NCBI GenBank assembly: GCA_947652115.1
Contig: OX393561.1
Coordinates: 46,553,353-46,617,352 of the forward strand
Direction of reading: 5' to 3'
Length of the DNA: 64,000 nt
DNA from: Blastomussa wellsi
Taxonomy: Eukaryota > Cnidaria > Anthozoa > Scleractinia > Plerogyridae
The notes beneath the pieces are model-generated. The model was not told where the DNA came from. It searched no databases and saw nothing but the letters and a program-made list of their open reading frames with translations. Position 1 is the first letter of the stretch, and each line of letters starts with the position of its first letter. A program made the translations under genes and the position numbers. Shown piece by piece: positions 26,880 through 36,465 of this stretch.

Positions 26880-28130
26880 TTAGTACTGCACATCTTCTAA
26901 TTGCTGCCCTATTATATTCATCTGCGAGTCACTGATAACAAAGACGTGGCAGTTCACGTTGCCTGAGTTTTTGGCATTCCGCTCGAGTTCAAGCTGGACT
27001 CCATCTTGTGTGTTTACAAGCCGCGTGCCGCTTCCGTGAATTTTTTGACTTTCCATTGAGCGAAGATCTATCAGAAGCCCGAACTTGTTTTCGATGTAAA
27101 ACTTTTTCAGATTCATGTTCGGTGTTTTGTTTTTTGACTTACCAAAGAAGCGGTAAACTTCACCCCAGATATCCTTTCCTTCGATGCCGTTATTGTAAAT
27201 CATGTTGGGCTTGCCGTTCACCGTAACGGTGACTTTTGTCAGGTCTGGGTTGAAGTACTTTTCTGAATCCCTGATGCCGGCTTCATAAGGCTCAACGAAA
27301 AGGAGAAGAATACCTTTCAGGGACCTTCTCTGCGAGTTTACTCTGAGGTTTATCCTTGTGTCAATGCCTTTTGAGAAGGTGTGCACAAATGGCCGCTCAA
27401 CATGATCGTAAAGGAATTCCTTACCTGAGGAGTAAACACTTCGCGCTTCGTCCGCCAGAGGCTTGCTCCTCATCATTTCGTACTCGAGCTGGATGTTTGT
27501 CAGCTTGTATTTCAGTTTTGTGGGATCAGAGCCTTTGACAACCTGCGAGGCCGGCGCAAGGGTAAGCACAAACATGAGGTCGTGGTAAAGAGCTTTGGGG
27601 TAGAAAACGCCGTGGTCGGTCAGGATCTGGTGGTCCAGTTGGATTCGATATTTTGTTCCGAAAACCGTGTTAAGTGCGTTTTCCGCGCCCACACCCGAGG
27701 TTTTTTTATCCCCCGCATTTGAGCGGATCTTGCAGAGGTCTTCGGACTGAATACCCTCGAGCAGCATGTTGTCCCGCTCCTCCTGTGAGAGGAAAAGGTC
27801 CTCCCAGATCTTGAAAATGTCATACCCCACCGTGTCCTGCAGTATGGTTCCAGCGTACTTAACAGTCAGCCTGTCGACAAGAGCACGGGAGACGTTTTGT
27901 ACGAGGAAGTTGTTGGCGTGCCCTCCAGCCAGGTCGATGTCAAAGAGAAGTGAGATCGAGCCTGGCACGAGGACCTCGTTCTCATTCAGCTTGGGCACGT
28001 AAACATACAACGTCTCGCCGGGGTTGGCTTCGCTGGGATTAAAAGTGATGCGCTTGACCGTGCGCTCGGCTTTCATTCCGCCAAAAATTTTTTCTTGGTT
28101 TGTTGGAGGAAGGTTTGCTTGCACAGACAT
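26880..28130 (-). CDS. Candidate major capsid protein, 416 aa (double jelly-roll expected), Polinton A
   Basis: Identified by position next to the ATPase, by size and by beta-rich sequence with landmarks NFLVQNVSRALVDRLTVKYA, LCKIRSNAGDK, YRIQLDHQILTDHGVFYP and KLTNIQLEYEMMRS. This agrees with capsid proteins I associate with one cnidarian Polinton lineage. The start was placed at MSVQANLPP. The frame is open for 40 more codons upstream, but they cross the AT-rich gap that serves the divergent gene at 28191 and look non-coding. It shares no obvious sequence with the capsid protein of Polinton B. Trimers would build the icosahedral shell. Confidence 0.75.
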   Translation of the reverse strand: MSVQANLPPTNQEKIFGGMKAERTVKRITFNPSEANPGETLYVYVPKLNENEVLVPGSISLLFDIDLAGGHANNFLVQNVSRALVDRLTVKYAGTILQDTVGYDIFKIWEDLFLSQEERDNMLLEGIQSEDLCKIRSNAGDKKTSGVGAENALNTVFGTKYRIQLDHQILTDHGVFYPKALYHDLMFVLTLAPASQVVKGSDPTKLKYKLTNIQLEYEMMRSKPLADEARSVYSSGKEFLYDHVERPFVHTFSKGIDTRINLRVNSQRRSLKGILLLFVEPYEAGIRDSEKYFNPDLTKVTVTVNGKPNMIYNNGIEGKDIWGEVYRFFGKSKNKTPNMNLKKFYIENKFGLLIDLRSMESQKIHGSGTRLVNTQDGVQLELERNAKNSGNVNCHVFVISDSQMNIIGQQLEDVQY

Positions 28131-28190
28131 GTTTATACAACGCCGGACATTTATATTTAAATAAAAATAATTTGAATATATAATTTCGCG
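28131..28190. promoter_or_regulatory. Bidirectional promoter gap between capsid gene and divergent coiled-coil gene
   Basis: Sixty base pairs rich in A/T, with TTTATATTTAAATAAA and TATATAAT-like stretches, separate two divergent start codons. Any promoter for both genes must lie here. Confidence 0.5.
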
Positions 28191-29744
28191 ATGGCAAAAA
28201 GTGTAGAGTTTGGATACGATGACCCTGATCTTGACCATGATATTGACCACGATGATGACGATGAAGAGGAAACCACCGATGAAAAAACTCCTCTTATCCC
28301 TGGCTACTCATCCACACCTTGGCGTCAAGGTCAAGAGATTGAGATGCAAACAATTTCTCACGAGAAAAGCGGGCTGCCAGATAAATCTTATATTGAAGAA
28401 ACATCTTTTGGTGGAACAAGTGGAAGATATATAACAGATGATGAGATTGAAAGAAGACTGAAAGCTTTAAGAAACGATCATACAGATTTATATTCCTCAG
28501 ATAAAGCTGAAAATTATTATGAAAATTTAACTCAGGAGGGAAAAGATAAAGAAGCTAAACAATTAATAAATATTGTACAAAATGTGGAAATCGAACGTGC
28601 AAAAGAATTAATCAAAGAAAGATATCCAGAAGCAAACATAACTAAATTGGGATTAAGGCTTGCAACTGCCGAAGAAGCAAAAACAAAACCAGGAATTAAA
28701 TTTATGGATATTGTTGCTATTGGCAAAAATAGTGGTATGATAAAGGTATTTCTTAATAATGGAGAAGATTTTCAAAGTTCTTTCTTTAAAACGGACTACA
28801 TCAAAAAAGTGCTTGGCCGAAAGGCTTTAGAAATTGATAATGAAAATTTAATAGAAACGAAGAAACAAAGTTATGAACTTGAAAAACAGATGAAAGAAAA
28901 ACAAAAAGAACTGAAACAAAAAGAATCAATGGCAAAAGAATCTGAAAAAATAAAACAACAAATGGAAGAAAAGAGAAACAAAATTAGACAAATTGAACAA
29001 CAGAAAGATGCTCTTGAAGATACAAATAAGCCATTGGATATAGAAGAAATTGAAAAACTGAAACAACAGAAAAAAGACCTTGAAAAAAACCATCAAGAAT
29101 TAGCAAAGAAACTTGATCAAACTAGAAAATCAGCAAAAGATGGCAAAAAATTGCAAGAAGAAATTCGGAAGCTCACACAAAAAAATGCCGAATTAAAAGA
29201 AACTGAAGAGAAACTTCAAGAAAAAATTAACACAGAAGATCTTAACGAAAAAAAAGAGCGAAAAGCAGAACTGGAACGTCAAAATAAAGAAGACAGATCG
29301 ATTATCGATGATGAGAACGCTTCACCTTCTGAAAGAGAGGCTTCCAGGGAGAGAATTGCAGATAGACAAGAGGAGCTTGCCAGGTTGACAACACAAATTG
29401 AAGAAAAAGAAAGAGCCATGCCGCTTCGTGAGCGTGTAAAAGAGATCTTCAAAAAGTACGGCGTGACAGTGACTTCAATCCTTCTTGCCGCAGGTGTCAC
29501 GATAGGTGCTGTCATTGGCGCCCTCACCAACTCTTTGAAGGCAATGGGCAAAGCTTTGGGAAACGGGTTAAAAGCTATTGCGAAAAAAACAGCCTCCCTT
29601 CTTCCGGGACTGCTCGGCTCGATTGTTTCTTTTCTTTTCACAGCTGCTGGCCAGGTAATTGGTTTTCTGGCAGAACACACATGGCTGTTAATTTTGGCTG
29701 TTGTGGCCTTTTTGGTTGAGAGCTATGCCAAAAAGCAGCGTTAA
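28191..29744 (+). CDS. Acidic N-terminus, long coiled coil and C-terminal membrane domain, 517 aa
   Basis: Function unknown. Residues about 8-32 are very acidic (DHDIDHDDDDEEETTDEKT). Residues about 215-405 form a long coiled coil rich in Lys, Glu and Gln. The C-terminal 100 residues hold three hydrophobic segments: VTVTSILLAAGVTIGAVIGA, a LLPGLLGSIVSFLF stretch and HTWLLILAVVAFLVES. The architecture suggests a virion membrane or spike-base protein, but that is inference. Its stop overlaps the convergent gene at 29741 by four bases. Confidence 0.65.
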   Translation: MAKSVEFGYDDPDLDHDIDHDDDDEEETTDEKTPLIPGYSSTPWRQGQEIEMQTISHEKSGLPDKSYIEETSFGGTSGRYITDDEIERRLKALRNDHTDLYSSDKAENYYENLTQEGKDKEAKQLINIVQNVEIERAKELIKERYPEANITKLGLRLATAEEAKTKPGIKFMDIVAIGKNSGMIKVFLNNGEDFQSSFFKTDYIKKVLGRKALEIDNENLIETKKQSYELEKQMKEKQKELKQKESMAKESEKIKQQMEEKRNKIRQIEQQKDALEDTNKPLDIEEIEKLKQQKKDLEKNHQELAKKLDQTRKSAKDGKKLQEEIRKLTQKNAELKETEEKLQEKINTEDLNEKKERKAELERQNKEDRSIIDDENASPSEREASRERIADRQEELARLTTQIEEKERAMPLRERVKEIFKKYGVTVTSILLAAGVTIGAVIGALTNSLKAMGKALGNGLKAIAKKTASLLPGLLGSIVSFLFTAAGQVIGFLAEHTWLLILAVVAFLVESYAKKQR

Positions 29745-31321
29745 CGGGATGACCAAAATACAAAACCAGCCAATGCAACCGCGCCGACTACTACAATTAT
29801 TTTGTTCACATCATGAGACTCACTGCCCGAGCCGGCCGTTGGTACTGGCTCTTCTGTTGTTGCTGGAGTTTTGACAGCAGGCTCTGGTTCTTTTGTTGCT
29901 GGAGTTTTGATAGCAGGCTTTGGTTCTTTTTTGCTTTCAGCTCTGGCTGCTTTGTGAATTGGGTTGGAAGGATGGCTGTTCAGTGGGTTAATTTTTGATT
30001 TCCAGCCATCCATTGGGCGAAGGGCCGCTTTTTTTGTGGCCTTGTTGGCCCCGTCGTTGACCCCCAGCTTCATACCCGGAATCGCTTGTTTGAGCTGATT
30101 GTTGTAACCAACCGTGCTTTCTGTGTTGATAACCATGCGGCCTGGCATCAACCAAGCGCCCGGGCACACAGCAAGGTTCAACCGCACTTTTGCCTCGTCC
30201 ACCGCCAGCTGGTAACGCTGCACGCTCTTTGCCAGGTCGGGCAGCCTCACTGCGTCTTCAACCAGGACAAGAAACTCGGTCTGGGCCTCCTTTGCTCTGC
30301 CTCCCGCCCCCAGAATGCTGCTGCGGACGTTTACTTGCGCACCTAAGATGCAATACACAAATGCTTCAATCGACTGGTTTATTCTCGACAAACCTGCCTG
30401 GGTCAAACCTGTTGTGGTTTTTGGTGCGAACCAGTTGAATTGCTCTTCAGCTGCATCATTTCTTATGAAACAAACTGATATTCCCTTTTCTGTCGCCCTT
30501 GGATCTTCATCATCGAATTTTGCTTTTGCTGATGGATAGGGAACGTTCAGGATGAAAGGATCGTGGCAATAAATATAAACGCTTCCTAGCCCGTGGTTCG
30601 GGCCTATTGTAAACCGAAAATCGGTTGATGAAGGAACTTTGAACTCAACACATAATCTTTTGAAAGAAGCTTCGTCATATTTGTTGTTAAACTGACTCCA
30701 TGTTGGATCACCCGGCAATGCGCTAAAGCTTTGAATACCTCCGAGCTGAAATAGGATGCGTCGAACCGTAAAGTACACGTGAAAGATGTAAAACGCTCGT
30801 ACCTGTGGCGGCAGCTTCAGCGTGCTGTCTTTGTCAAATACTTCTCGAGATATTCCGCAGCCTGTTGTCGCGCACCACACTGCAAAGTTCAGCTGCTGTT
30901 CCCAGAAAGACATATCTGGCTTCGCCAGCCATTTTTTCGCGGGCTTTGACGTTTCGAATTTCAGTTGTTCCTTGGTTAATATCTCTCTAAACTTTGTTGT
31001 AAAATACTGGTCAGGGGTGACATAAATTTTGATTGCTTTGTCGAATATTTTTTTCAAACTCGGTGCAGCTTCTTCGAATGGAACTGCTGGGACAGGTAAA
31101 GTACTTTTGCCTTTTTCAGGTGTAAGCTGCATTGGAAAACCGCCGACTTCCTTCACTTCTTGGCTGTGAGATTTGCTTTCTGGTGCTTTCTTCACATCTT
31201 GGCTGGGAGGTTTGCTTTCTGGTGCTTTCTTCACATCTTGGCTTTCTGAAGTGTCATGTCTTGATTTTTTTCTCACCCTGCTAAGATATTTTGCAAAATC
31301 ATCACTGTACTCTCCTTGCAT
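29741..31321 (-). CDS. Large protein with C-terminal membrane anchor, 526 aa, Polinton A
   Basis: Not recognised as a named family, although the core resembles uncharacterised cnidarian Polinton proteins. Near the N-terminus there are tandem copies of SQDVKKAPESK. The globular core includes VRAFYIFHVYFTVRRILFQL, PNHGLGSVYIYCHDPF and FIRNDAAEEQFNWFAP. A Lys/Pro/Thr repeat (KTPATKEPEPAVKTPAT) leads to one terminal transmembrane helix, IIVVVGAVALAGFVFW. A tail-anchored virion surface protein is a reasonable guess. Confidence 0.65.
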   Translation of the reverse strand: MQGEYSDDFAKYLSRVRKKSRHDTSESQDVKKAPESKPPSQDVKKAPESKSHSQEVKEVGGFPMQLTPEKGKSTLPVPAVPFEEAAPSLKKIFDKAIKIYVTPDQYFTTKFREILTKEQLKFETSKPAKKWLAKPDMSFWEQQLNFAVWCATTGCGISREVFDKDSTLKLPPQVRAFYIFHVYFTVRRILFQLGGIQSFSALPGDPTWSQFNNKYDEASFKRLCVEFKVPSSTDFRFTIGPNHGLGSVYIYCHDPFILNVPYPSAKAKFDDEDPRATEKGISVCFIRNDAAEEQFNWFAPKTTTGLTQAGLSRINQSIEAFVYCILGAQVNVRSSILGAGGRAKEAQTEFLVLVEDAVRLPDLAKSVQRYQLAVDEAKVRLNLAVCPGAWLMPGRMVINTESTVGYNNQLKQAIPGMKLGVNDGANKATKKAALRPMDGWKSKINPLNSHPSNPIHKAARAESKKEPKPAIKTPATKEPEPAVKTPATTEEPVPTAGSGSESHDVNKIIVVVGAVALAGFVFWSSR

Positions 31322-31361
31322 TGCGATTATTTAAACTTAATTTTTTTTTATTTAATACAAA

Positions 31362-32027
31362 ATGGTTGTGCTCACAATCATCGCTCCTTCAAACGACTAC
31401 ACAGTTTATTTTCACCAGCCCCTTCAACCAAACTATATCAGACTTTTAAGCTGTTCTCTTTACAATTCTTGGTTTAACCTGAAAAAAGTGGGCAGACTTA
31501 AATCGATAAAACATAACAAAACCATCACCTTTTTACCGGGCTATTACACCTTGAAATCTTTGGCAAGTAAAATTGAAAATGGTCTTTTGCCGGACAGTGA
31601 CACCTTAAAAGCAGAAATCAACACACCCTATGGTCAAATGGTTGTCTTAAACACACAATTGGAACAATTTGAAATTGATAAAAATTTGAGCTCTCTTCTT
31701 GGCTTTGGCGTTGTAGGAAATTTACCACCATTCTTTTCGTTATTGTATTCAAAAAAACTGAACTCCCCTTCAACGTACTTCATCCATTGTGACTTGATTG
31801 ACAAACAAGAAAATCAGTTCAATGGAAAACCATCCACCATTCTTGCCAACTTTGATATAAAAGGTGAACCTTGGGAAAAAGTTTTTTATCAGTCAGAGCC
31901 ACAGCATGTTCGTGCCACTTTGAAAAGTCGAGAGGTAAACAGTTTGACTATTTCAGTCAAAGATGAGAATGGTGAAATTTTCGATTTCAATGAGATGCCA
32001 CTCACTTTCGTTTTGGAGATAAATTGA
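31362..32027 (+). CDS. Candidate minor capsid (penton) protein, 221 aa, Polinton A
   Basis: A beta-rich single-domain protein. It resembles the 262-aa protein at 50266-51054 of Polinton B in layout: an early YNSWFNL/YSWYNI element, FLPGYYTLKSLASKI, SSLLGFG, then YFIHCDLIDKQEN and a C-terminal sheet with SLTISVKDENGEIFDFN. Polinton minor capsid proteins are single jelly rolls forming the five-fold vertices. The length is at the short end for the family. The call rests on this layout, not on a structure comparison. Confidence 0.65.
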   Translation: MVVLTIIAPSNDYTVYFHQPLQPNYIRLLSCSLYNSWFNLKKVGRLKSIKHNKTITFLPGYYTLKSLASKIENGLLPDSDTLKAEINTPYGQMVVLNTQLEQFEIDKNLSSLLGFGVVGNLPPFFSLLYSKKLNSPSTYFIHCDLIDKQENQFNGKPSTILANFDIKGEPWEKVFYQSEPQHVRATLKSREVNSLTISVKDENGEIFDFNEMPLTFVLEIN

Positions 32028-32081
32028 TTACCTCTTGAATTTCAGACAATTAAAAAAAAAAAAAGCTGTATTTTATAGACA

Positions 32082-32723
32082 ATGTCTTCATCAAACGTAT
32101 TGCCCAGTGCTCCTCCGGAGACACCACAAAGCGGATTATATCCTGTTTTACAAACGCCTGAGGCCTTTCGCCTTGGAGAGATAAACGAAATCAAAAAAAA
32201 GTTGGCTGAAGAGGTTGACAAATATAGACTTGTTCGAAAAAAATTTAAACGCGCAAAAACAGCCGTCAACTGGCTTTCTGGAGGTCTTGGTGGCCTCAGC
32301 GCTGTTTTTTCGGGTGCCGGCCTTACTTCTGCTGTAACAGGGGTCGGAATACCCGTTGCCATCCCTCTTGGTGTTGTTGGTGGTTTATTCTCTGTTGCTT
32401 CCTCCGGTTTGATTCTTGCCGGTAAAAAACTTGACAAAAAAATGTCTTAACACCAGGAGATTGTTACTCTTGGCCTTGCAAAACGTGCGAGTGTTGACAA
32501 GCTGGTTTCCAAGGCTTTAATTGATAATCGAATAAGTGATTCTGAGTTTCGGATTATTCTTTCTGAATTGGAACAGTACAATGAGTTAAAAGAAAAGGTA
32601 CGAGCAAAGCTCACAAAAAAACCATCTTTAAGTAAACTGCCTGATGTTGAAAAGATAAAAAAAGAGCTTCAAGAACAGCTTATGAGAAAACTCGCGGCGC
32701 CCAGCATTGCAAATTTGAACTGA
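32082..32723 (+). pseudogene. Conserved hydrophobic/helical Polinton protein, interrupted by one in-frame TAA
   Basis: The first part (122 codons) has a charged helix and a Gly/Ala/Val-rich hydrophobic segment (GLGGLSAVFSGAGLTSAVTG) and ends at TAA, 32448-32450. The same frame continues at once with HQEIVTLGLAKRASVDKLVS and SDSEFRIILSELEQYNELKE to a TGA at 32721. A homologous C-terminal region is present, with different damage, in Polinton C (37157-37590), and a distant relative is at 56593-57087 in Polinton B. So the two parts were one gene. The stop is either a disabling mutation or, less likely, read through; the context is not the known leaky type. Confidence 0.7.
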
Positions 32724-32787
32724 AGTTTGAGGGAAAAACAAAAAAAATATCTTTAAGTATAATTAAAGGTTGACTGCATAACTCAAA

Positions 32788-32928
32788 ATGATCACGATAT
32801 TTCACATGCTTTTCGTTATTTTTGCGGAACTTTCTTCTCCAGTTTGGCTGAATGATGTCAGACAGATAACTCAACAAGTTGTTGAGGCGATGCGTGAAGC
32901 GGACGAAAAAAAACATTGTGAAATTTGA
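32788..32928 (+). CDS. Small secreted-type or membrane peptide, 46 aa, at the right end of Polinton A
   Basis: MITIFHMLFVIFAELSSPVW is a hydrophobic leader, followed by RQITQQVVEAMREADEKK. A clearly related sequence, with the same VWL-(N/S)-(D/E)-V-R-x-ITQQVVEAM core, is encoded in the matching place beside the hairpin end of Polinton C. Conservation between two elements supports a real gene, although no function can be given. Its last codons run into the inverted repeat, which starts at 32917. Confidence 0.6.
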   Translation: MITIFHMLFVIFAELSSPVWLNDVRQITQQVVEAMREADEKKHCEI

Positions 32929-33228
32929 GTTTCCTCTCCAGTTGCCCCATTGATTTTGTGGCCGCGCTGTTTTCCATGTTTCCTCTTTGGTGCAGGGTCT
33001 CTCCTTTTGTTTCCCCGCTGCTCTCTCCTTGCTTCCCCACACACATGATCATGGGGAGTCTCTGGGCCAAAATTTTTTCAAGGGTGGGGGAGGGGGATTA
33101 CGGTGTGGTGCGCTTGCCAACCCGGCGACAAAGTTTGGAGCCGGGTTGGCAAGCGCACCACACCGTCACCCCCCCTCCCCCACCCTTGAAAAAATTTTGG
33201 CCCAAAACTCCCCATGATCATGTGTGTG
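32917..33228 (-). repeat. Polinton A right terminal inverted repeat
   Basis: Mirror of 17829-18140. Both ends show the same orientation of the hairpin loop, so no flip/flop difference is visible. Confidence 0.9.
33038..33228. repeat. Terminal hairpin palindrome, right
   Basis: Mirror image of 17829-18019, with apex GACAAAGTTTGGA on the plus strand. Confidence 0.9.
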
Positions 33229-33231
33229 CAG
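33229..33231. repeat. Candidate 3-bp target duplication CAG (right) of Polinton A
   Basis: Matches 17826-17828. The following CTCTCG continues the interrupted foldback arm. Confidence 0.5.
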
Positions 33232-33353
33232 CTCTCGAAAGCTTGCCATTCTACTGCAGTTATTATTGTTTTAGGGGCTACGGGCATTATTCCTGTTGTT
33301 TGTTTGATTGTTTTCCCGAAGGGCATCGAGCATTCATGTGAGACCTTACGAGA

Positions 33354-34200
33354 GCTGCTACATCGCCTATTTGCAGTCTCACAGACGTCATCACAGCCTT
33401 ATGCTAATTGCTAATGTATTAAGAATGACATTTTCACGAACACCCGGGCTGTAGTCAAGTATGACAAACTTGCTGATTCCATAGCACACAAATATGTAGA
33501 ATATGGACAAAAGGGAAACTTCTGAAATAAACCAGCTGTCAACAAAAAAGATGAGAACGAATGCAAAGGTACCCCACATTTTTATAATTATTTCGCGCGC
33601 TTTAAATAGTTCAATGCCCTTGAAATTTTCAGGGAAAGCACATAACATGTTATACTTTCGACCTAGAGATTTTAAAACATTCTATCGACTTGTTTTTACA
33701 TAGATGCTCTCATACCAGAGACGTTCCTTCTATGAGAAAAATGTGAAAATGAAAGACATTACTTTTTAGTTCATAGAGAGAAATCTAGTGAAGCAAACTG
33801 AATGAAACCTTTCAGGAAAGTTGTTCTATACCAAAGGTATAAAACATGGAGAGGACATTGTTTCAATCTGCAGGAAGTCGCTGGAATCAACGAACTAACA
33901 GATACTAAGGGGAACTTCTAAATTTTGACTGGAAAATATTCAACTCGCTTTTCTTCAAAAACGCTCTCATAGAATTTTCCAAACTTTGCAGTGTTGAAGA
34001 TCTATGTGCATACTAGAAGGAATGTTGATTCGTTTTAAAAGTTTAGGTCTCGAAACCGAGAAAAATGTTGATCTTTGGAAACCTTATTCATTCTCAAGTA
34101 AATGTACGAAAAATCTTGCCTGACCGACCCAAGACAGCGTAGCAGTAGCCTTTTAATGCTGAGGTGGTGAGGTTCTGAAAAACTGAGATCAGCCACTATA
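33354..34200 (-). repeat. Right arm of the old foldback repeat
   Basis: Reverse complement of 17020-17828 with many substitutions and small indels. Read on the minus strand it contains the uninterrupted target TAGCAGCTCTCG. The 33232-33353 segment between the arms is the former hairpin loop and includes no gene. Confidence 0.8.
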
Positions 34201-36050
34201 AATTGTTTTCTTTAGTGCAGGCAAACAGTCTTTACCACCTACCAATGTCAGCAAAAGTCGATTGCCCAATGTATTTTATACCCTTTGTTATTTCTGGAGG
34301 TTCAATTATGTCTGATTTAGTTGGATTGACAAGGATCCCATCCTAGAAAGTAATATTTTCATCAGTTCCAGAACTACACAATGCCATGCATAATATTTGT
34401 CCCAAATAACGAGAGCTCATTAGAAGCGTCAATCATTTTGAGAATCCTTGCCCAACTTTCAGTGCACCTTCACCTTGGTGGCAATGAAAGTGAGAAACTT
34501 TTCATAAGAGATTAAGCAAAAAATTAAATTAAGCTTAATTTTAATACTTGGTACCACAAAAATTGGTACTACCAATTCAATTCGATTCTAGCCACCAACA
34601 ATGCCTACACCGATGCCACTGTTCCATTAATCAATGCGTATCGCAACATTTACTTACGGCATATTGAAAACTCAAATATAATTCTTTTACTGATTAGAAC
34701 TGTGTGCATGCACTTACTTTATTTATCCAAACTTCCCCTTCGCCTTGATCATTGGTAACATACAGATCTGCAACATGCGATGTACAGTGTTTAATGAACA
34801 TGTACAGTTGGAATGTACGACTAGGCAACTTTCATAATAAATCTAAAATGCATCATGATGCAGTTTTATTACAAATGAAACTTTTGTTCAGTTGATGTGT
34901 TCAAAGTTTACTCAAATAAAATTAGTACAATTGATCATCCCATCCTGATAGGTTGTTGCTGTGGAGCTATGAAAACAGTTAAGAACAAAAATATTTATGG
35001 AATGTTATTCCATAAAGGCCAATCGAATCAGGTGTGAGAAAACTGAACGGCTACCGTAATTATTTTGTGGCTTTGGGGTTTGCTCGCGTGTCCTGAACTT
35101 TACTGTGATTGGTCACTGCACAATCAACATTCCTGAAATGTTCTAGGTGTTTATGGTTTTCTTAGTTTCACAGAGGGAAGCGTTAATTAATAAGCAAATC
35201 CAGTATACATGAATTAAAAATGTACATGTATAGCAACCAGAGAAAACTGCAAATGAAGAGCTTATTATTATTATTATTATTATGTTAAATAAATAAACCT
35301 TAAGTACCTGCAGTGAAATCTCCACTCAAATCTAAAAATGCATTGGAGTGTGGCACTTTAACAGGAGCTAGCTTGATACTAGAATTTGTCTGTGGTCGTA
35401 CATCGAAGCTTCTATTTGATCTGTGTGTCACATGCAAACAAACAATTCCATTACTCAAGAAGTTAAATAAGAAGAATATGGAAACTGGTCAAAATTTGTG
35501 TTTGGTTAAAAATGCCGTCAAAACCCAATTTGTGTATACAGCATGATGCCTTAAGTATGTTAACGAACCAAACCGGTTAATTACATCAGCTTGAAAATTT
35601 GCCTGCTGTGAGGAGTTAGTGACGTTCTTCTCAATGATCTAGATCTGACACGGTCATAGATTGAAATAACGATCCTTTTGGTACTGTCATCATTATCATA
35701 CTGGCAGCTGCTTGTTCTTTTTATTCTGGACATTTTGCTGCCGTGGAAGACTCCATCAGAGCTTATAAATCACGAATTGTTTAAGTTAGCTTTAGCAGAA
35801 AAATGTATGAAGTTTGTATTTTTGTGTGGGCTTATATGAAGTATAAGTCCCGCACTAAGCCATCACAAATCTTGTGGTCGGCTGGCTGGGTTTGTCCAAG
35901 GGCACGTGACCACACTGACATCCGGGAAACCGGTAGACTGGATAAATTGGGTACAAGTATTCGAAAGGAACTGGGTGCAAGCGGTATATGTTAAGGATAA
36001 CGGCAACTTATCTAGCTGTAAAATGCTCTTCGTTGAGAATTTGTCGAATT
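34201..36050. other. AT-rich intergenic stretch, nothing recognised
   Basis: A (TTA)n microsatellite lies near 35262-35283. No open frame carries recognisable motifs, and no element boundaries were seen. Confidence 0.45.
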
Positions 36051-36051
36051 A

Positions 36052-36170
36052 TTAAACAATTATCCTGTTCAATCTTGCGGAATATTGTCTGAGTTTAGCC
36101 AACTCTGACTACGGCCTCGTCGGCTAAGTATCAGGCGATATTCCGCACGAGTTCGCAAGATAATTGTTAA
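36052..36170. mobile_element. Short inverted-repeat element (MITE-like), about 120 bp
   Basis: TTAAACAATTATC at the left and GATAATTGTTAA at the right are inverted. GCGGAATATTG/CGATATTCCGC and GTTTAGCC/GGCTAAGT-like pairs lie further in, around a CTACGGCCTCGT apex. No coding capacity. Confidence 0.55.
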
Positions 36171-36246
36171 ACATCCCTGCCAAGATTCGACTATCGCGTT
36201 CGATGCTCAGTTCACATTTTATGTTTGTTGTCCGCGATTCGACATT

Positions 36247-36410
36247 AGTAGTAGAGCAAGGATTAAATGAACACCACCTCGTCGTGCACCGTTTGTCACG
36301 TTTTCGCCGAAGTGGAACAAGCTCGCCTTTTGCTCGCTTGATCCACTTCGGCGAAAATGTGACAACGGTGCACTCCTCGGAAGTGTTCATTTAATCCTTG
36401 CTCTACTACT
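36247..36410. repeat. Terminal hairpin palindrome of Polinton C, 164 bp
   Basis: Arms of about 70 bp. The outer part pairs AGTAGTAGAGCAAGGATTAA with its exact complement at 36391-36410. The inner part pairs TTTTCGCCGAAGTGGA with TCCACTTCGGCGAAAA. A short mismatch (CACCTCGT versus CTTCCGAG) and a 25-bp loop interrupt it. Same architecture as the ends of Polinton A but unrelated sequence. Confidence 0.85.
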
Positions 36411-36465
36411 TGGCAGAAGAGCATTGACACGTTCAACCAATTACAAAGAAGTGGCGGAGACCAAA

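Larger units (their letters stand above)
17829..33228. mobile_element. Polinton A: complete Polinton/adintovirus-like element, 15.4 kb
   Basis: Bounded by 312-bp inverted repeats that I read as identical. Contents in order: PolB (+), small zinc protein (-), integrase (-), small C-rich protein (-), membrane and virion-type proteins (-), packaging ATPase (-), major capsid protein (-), coiled-coil membrane protein (+), 526-aa protein (-), minor capsid protein (+), broken hydrophobic protein gene (+), small secreted-type ORF (+). Only one disabling change was seen, an in-frame stop at 32448. No protease, PLA2 or fibre gene was recognised. Confidence 0.9.

Noticed and set aside
28131..28250. 40-codon N-terminal extension of the Polinton A capsid gene
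   Set aside because: It overlaps the divergent gene and the AT-rich promoter gap; a normal ATG follows at 28130.
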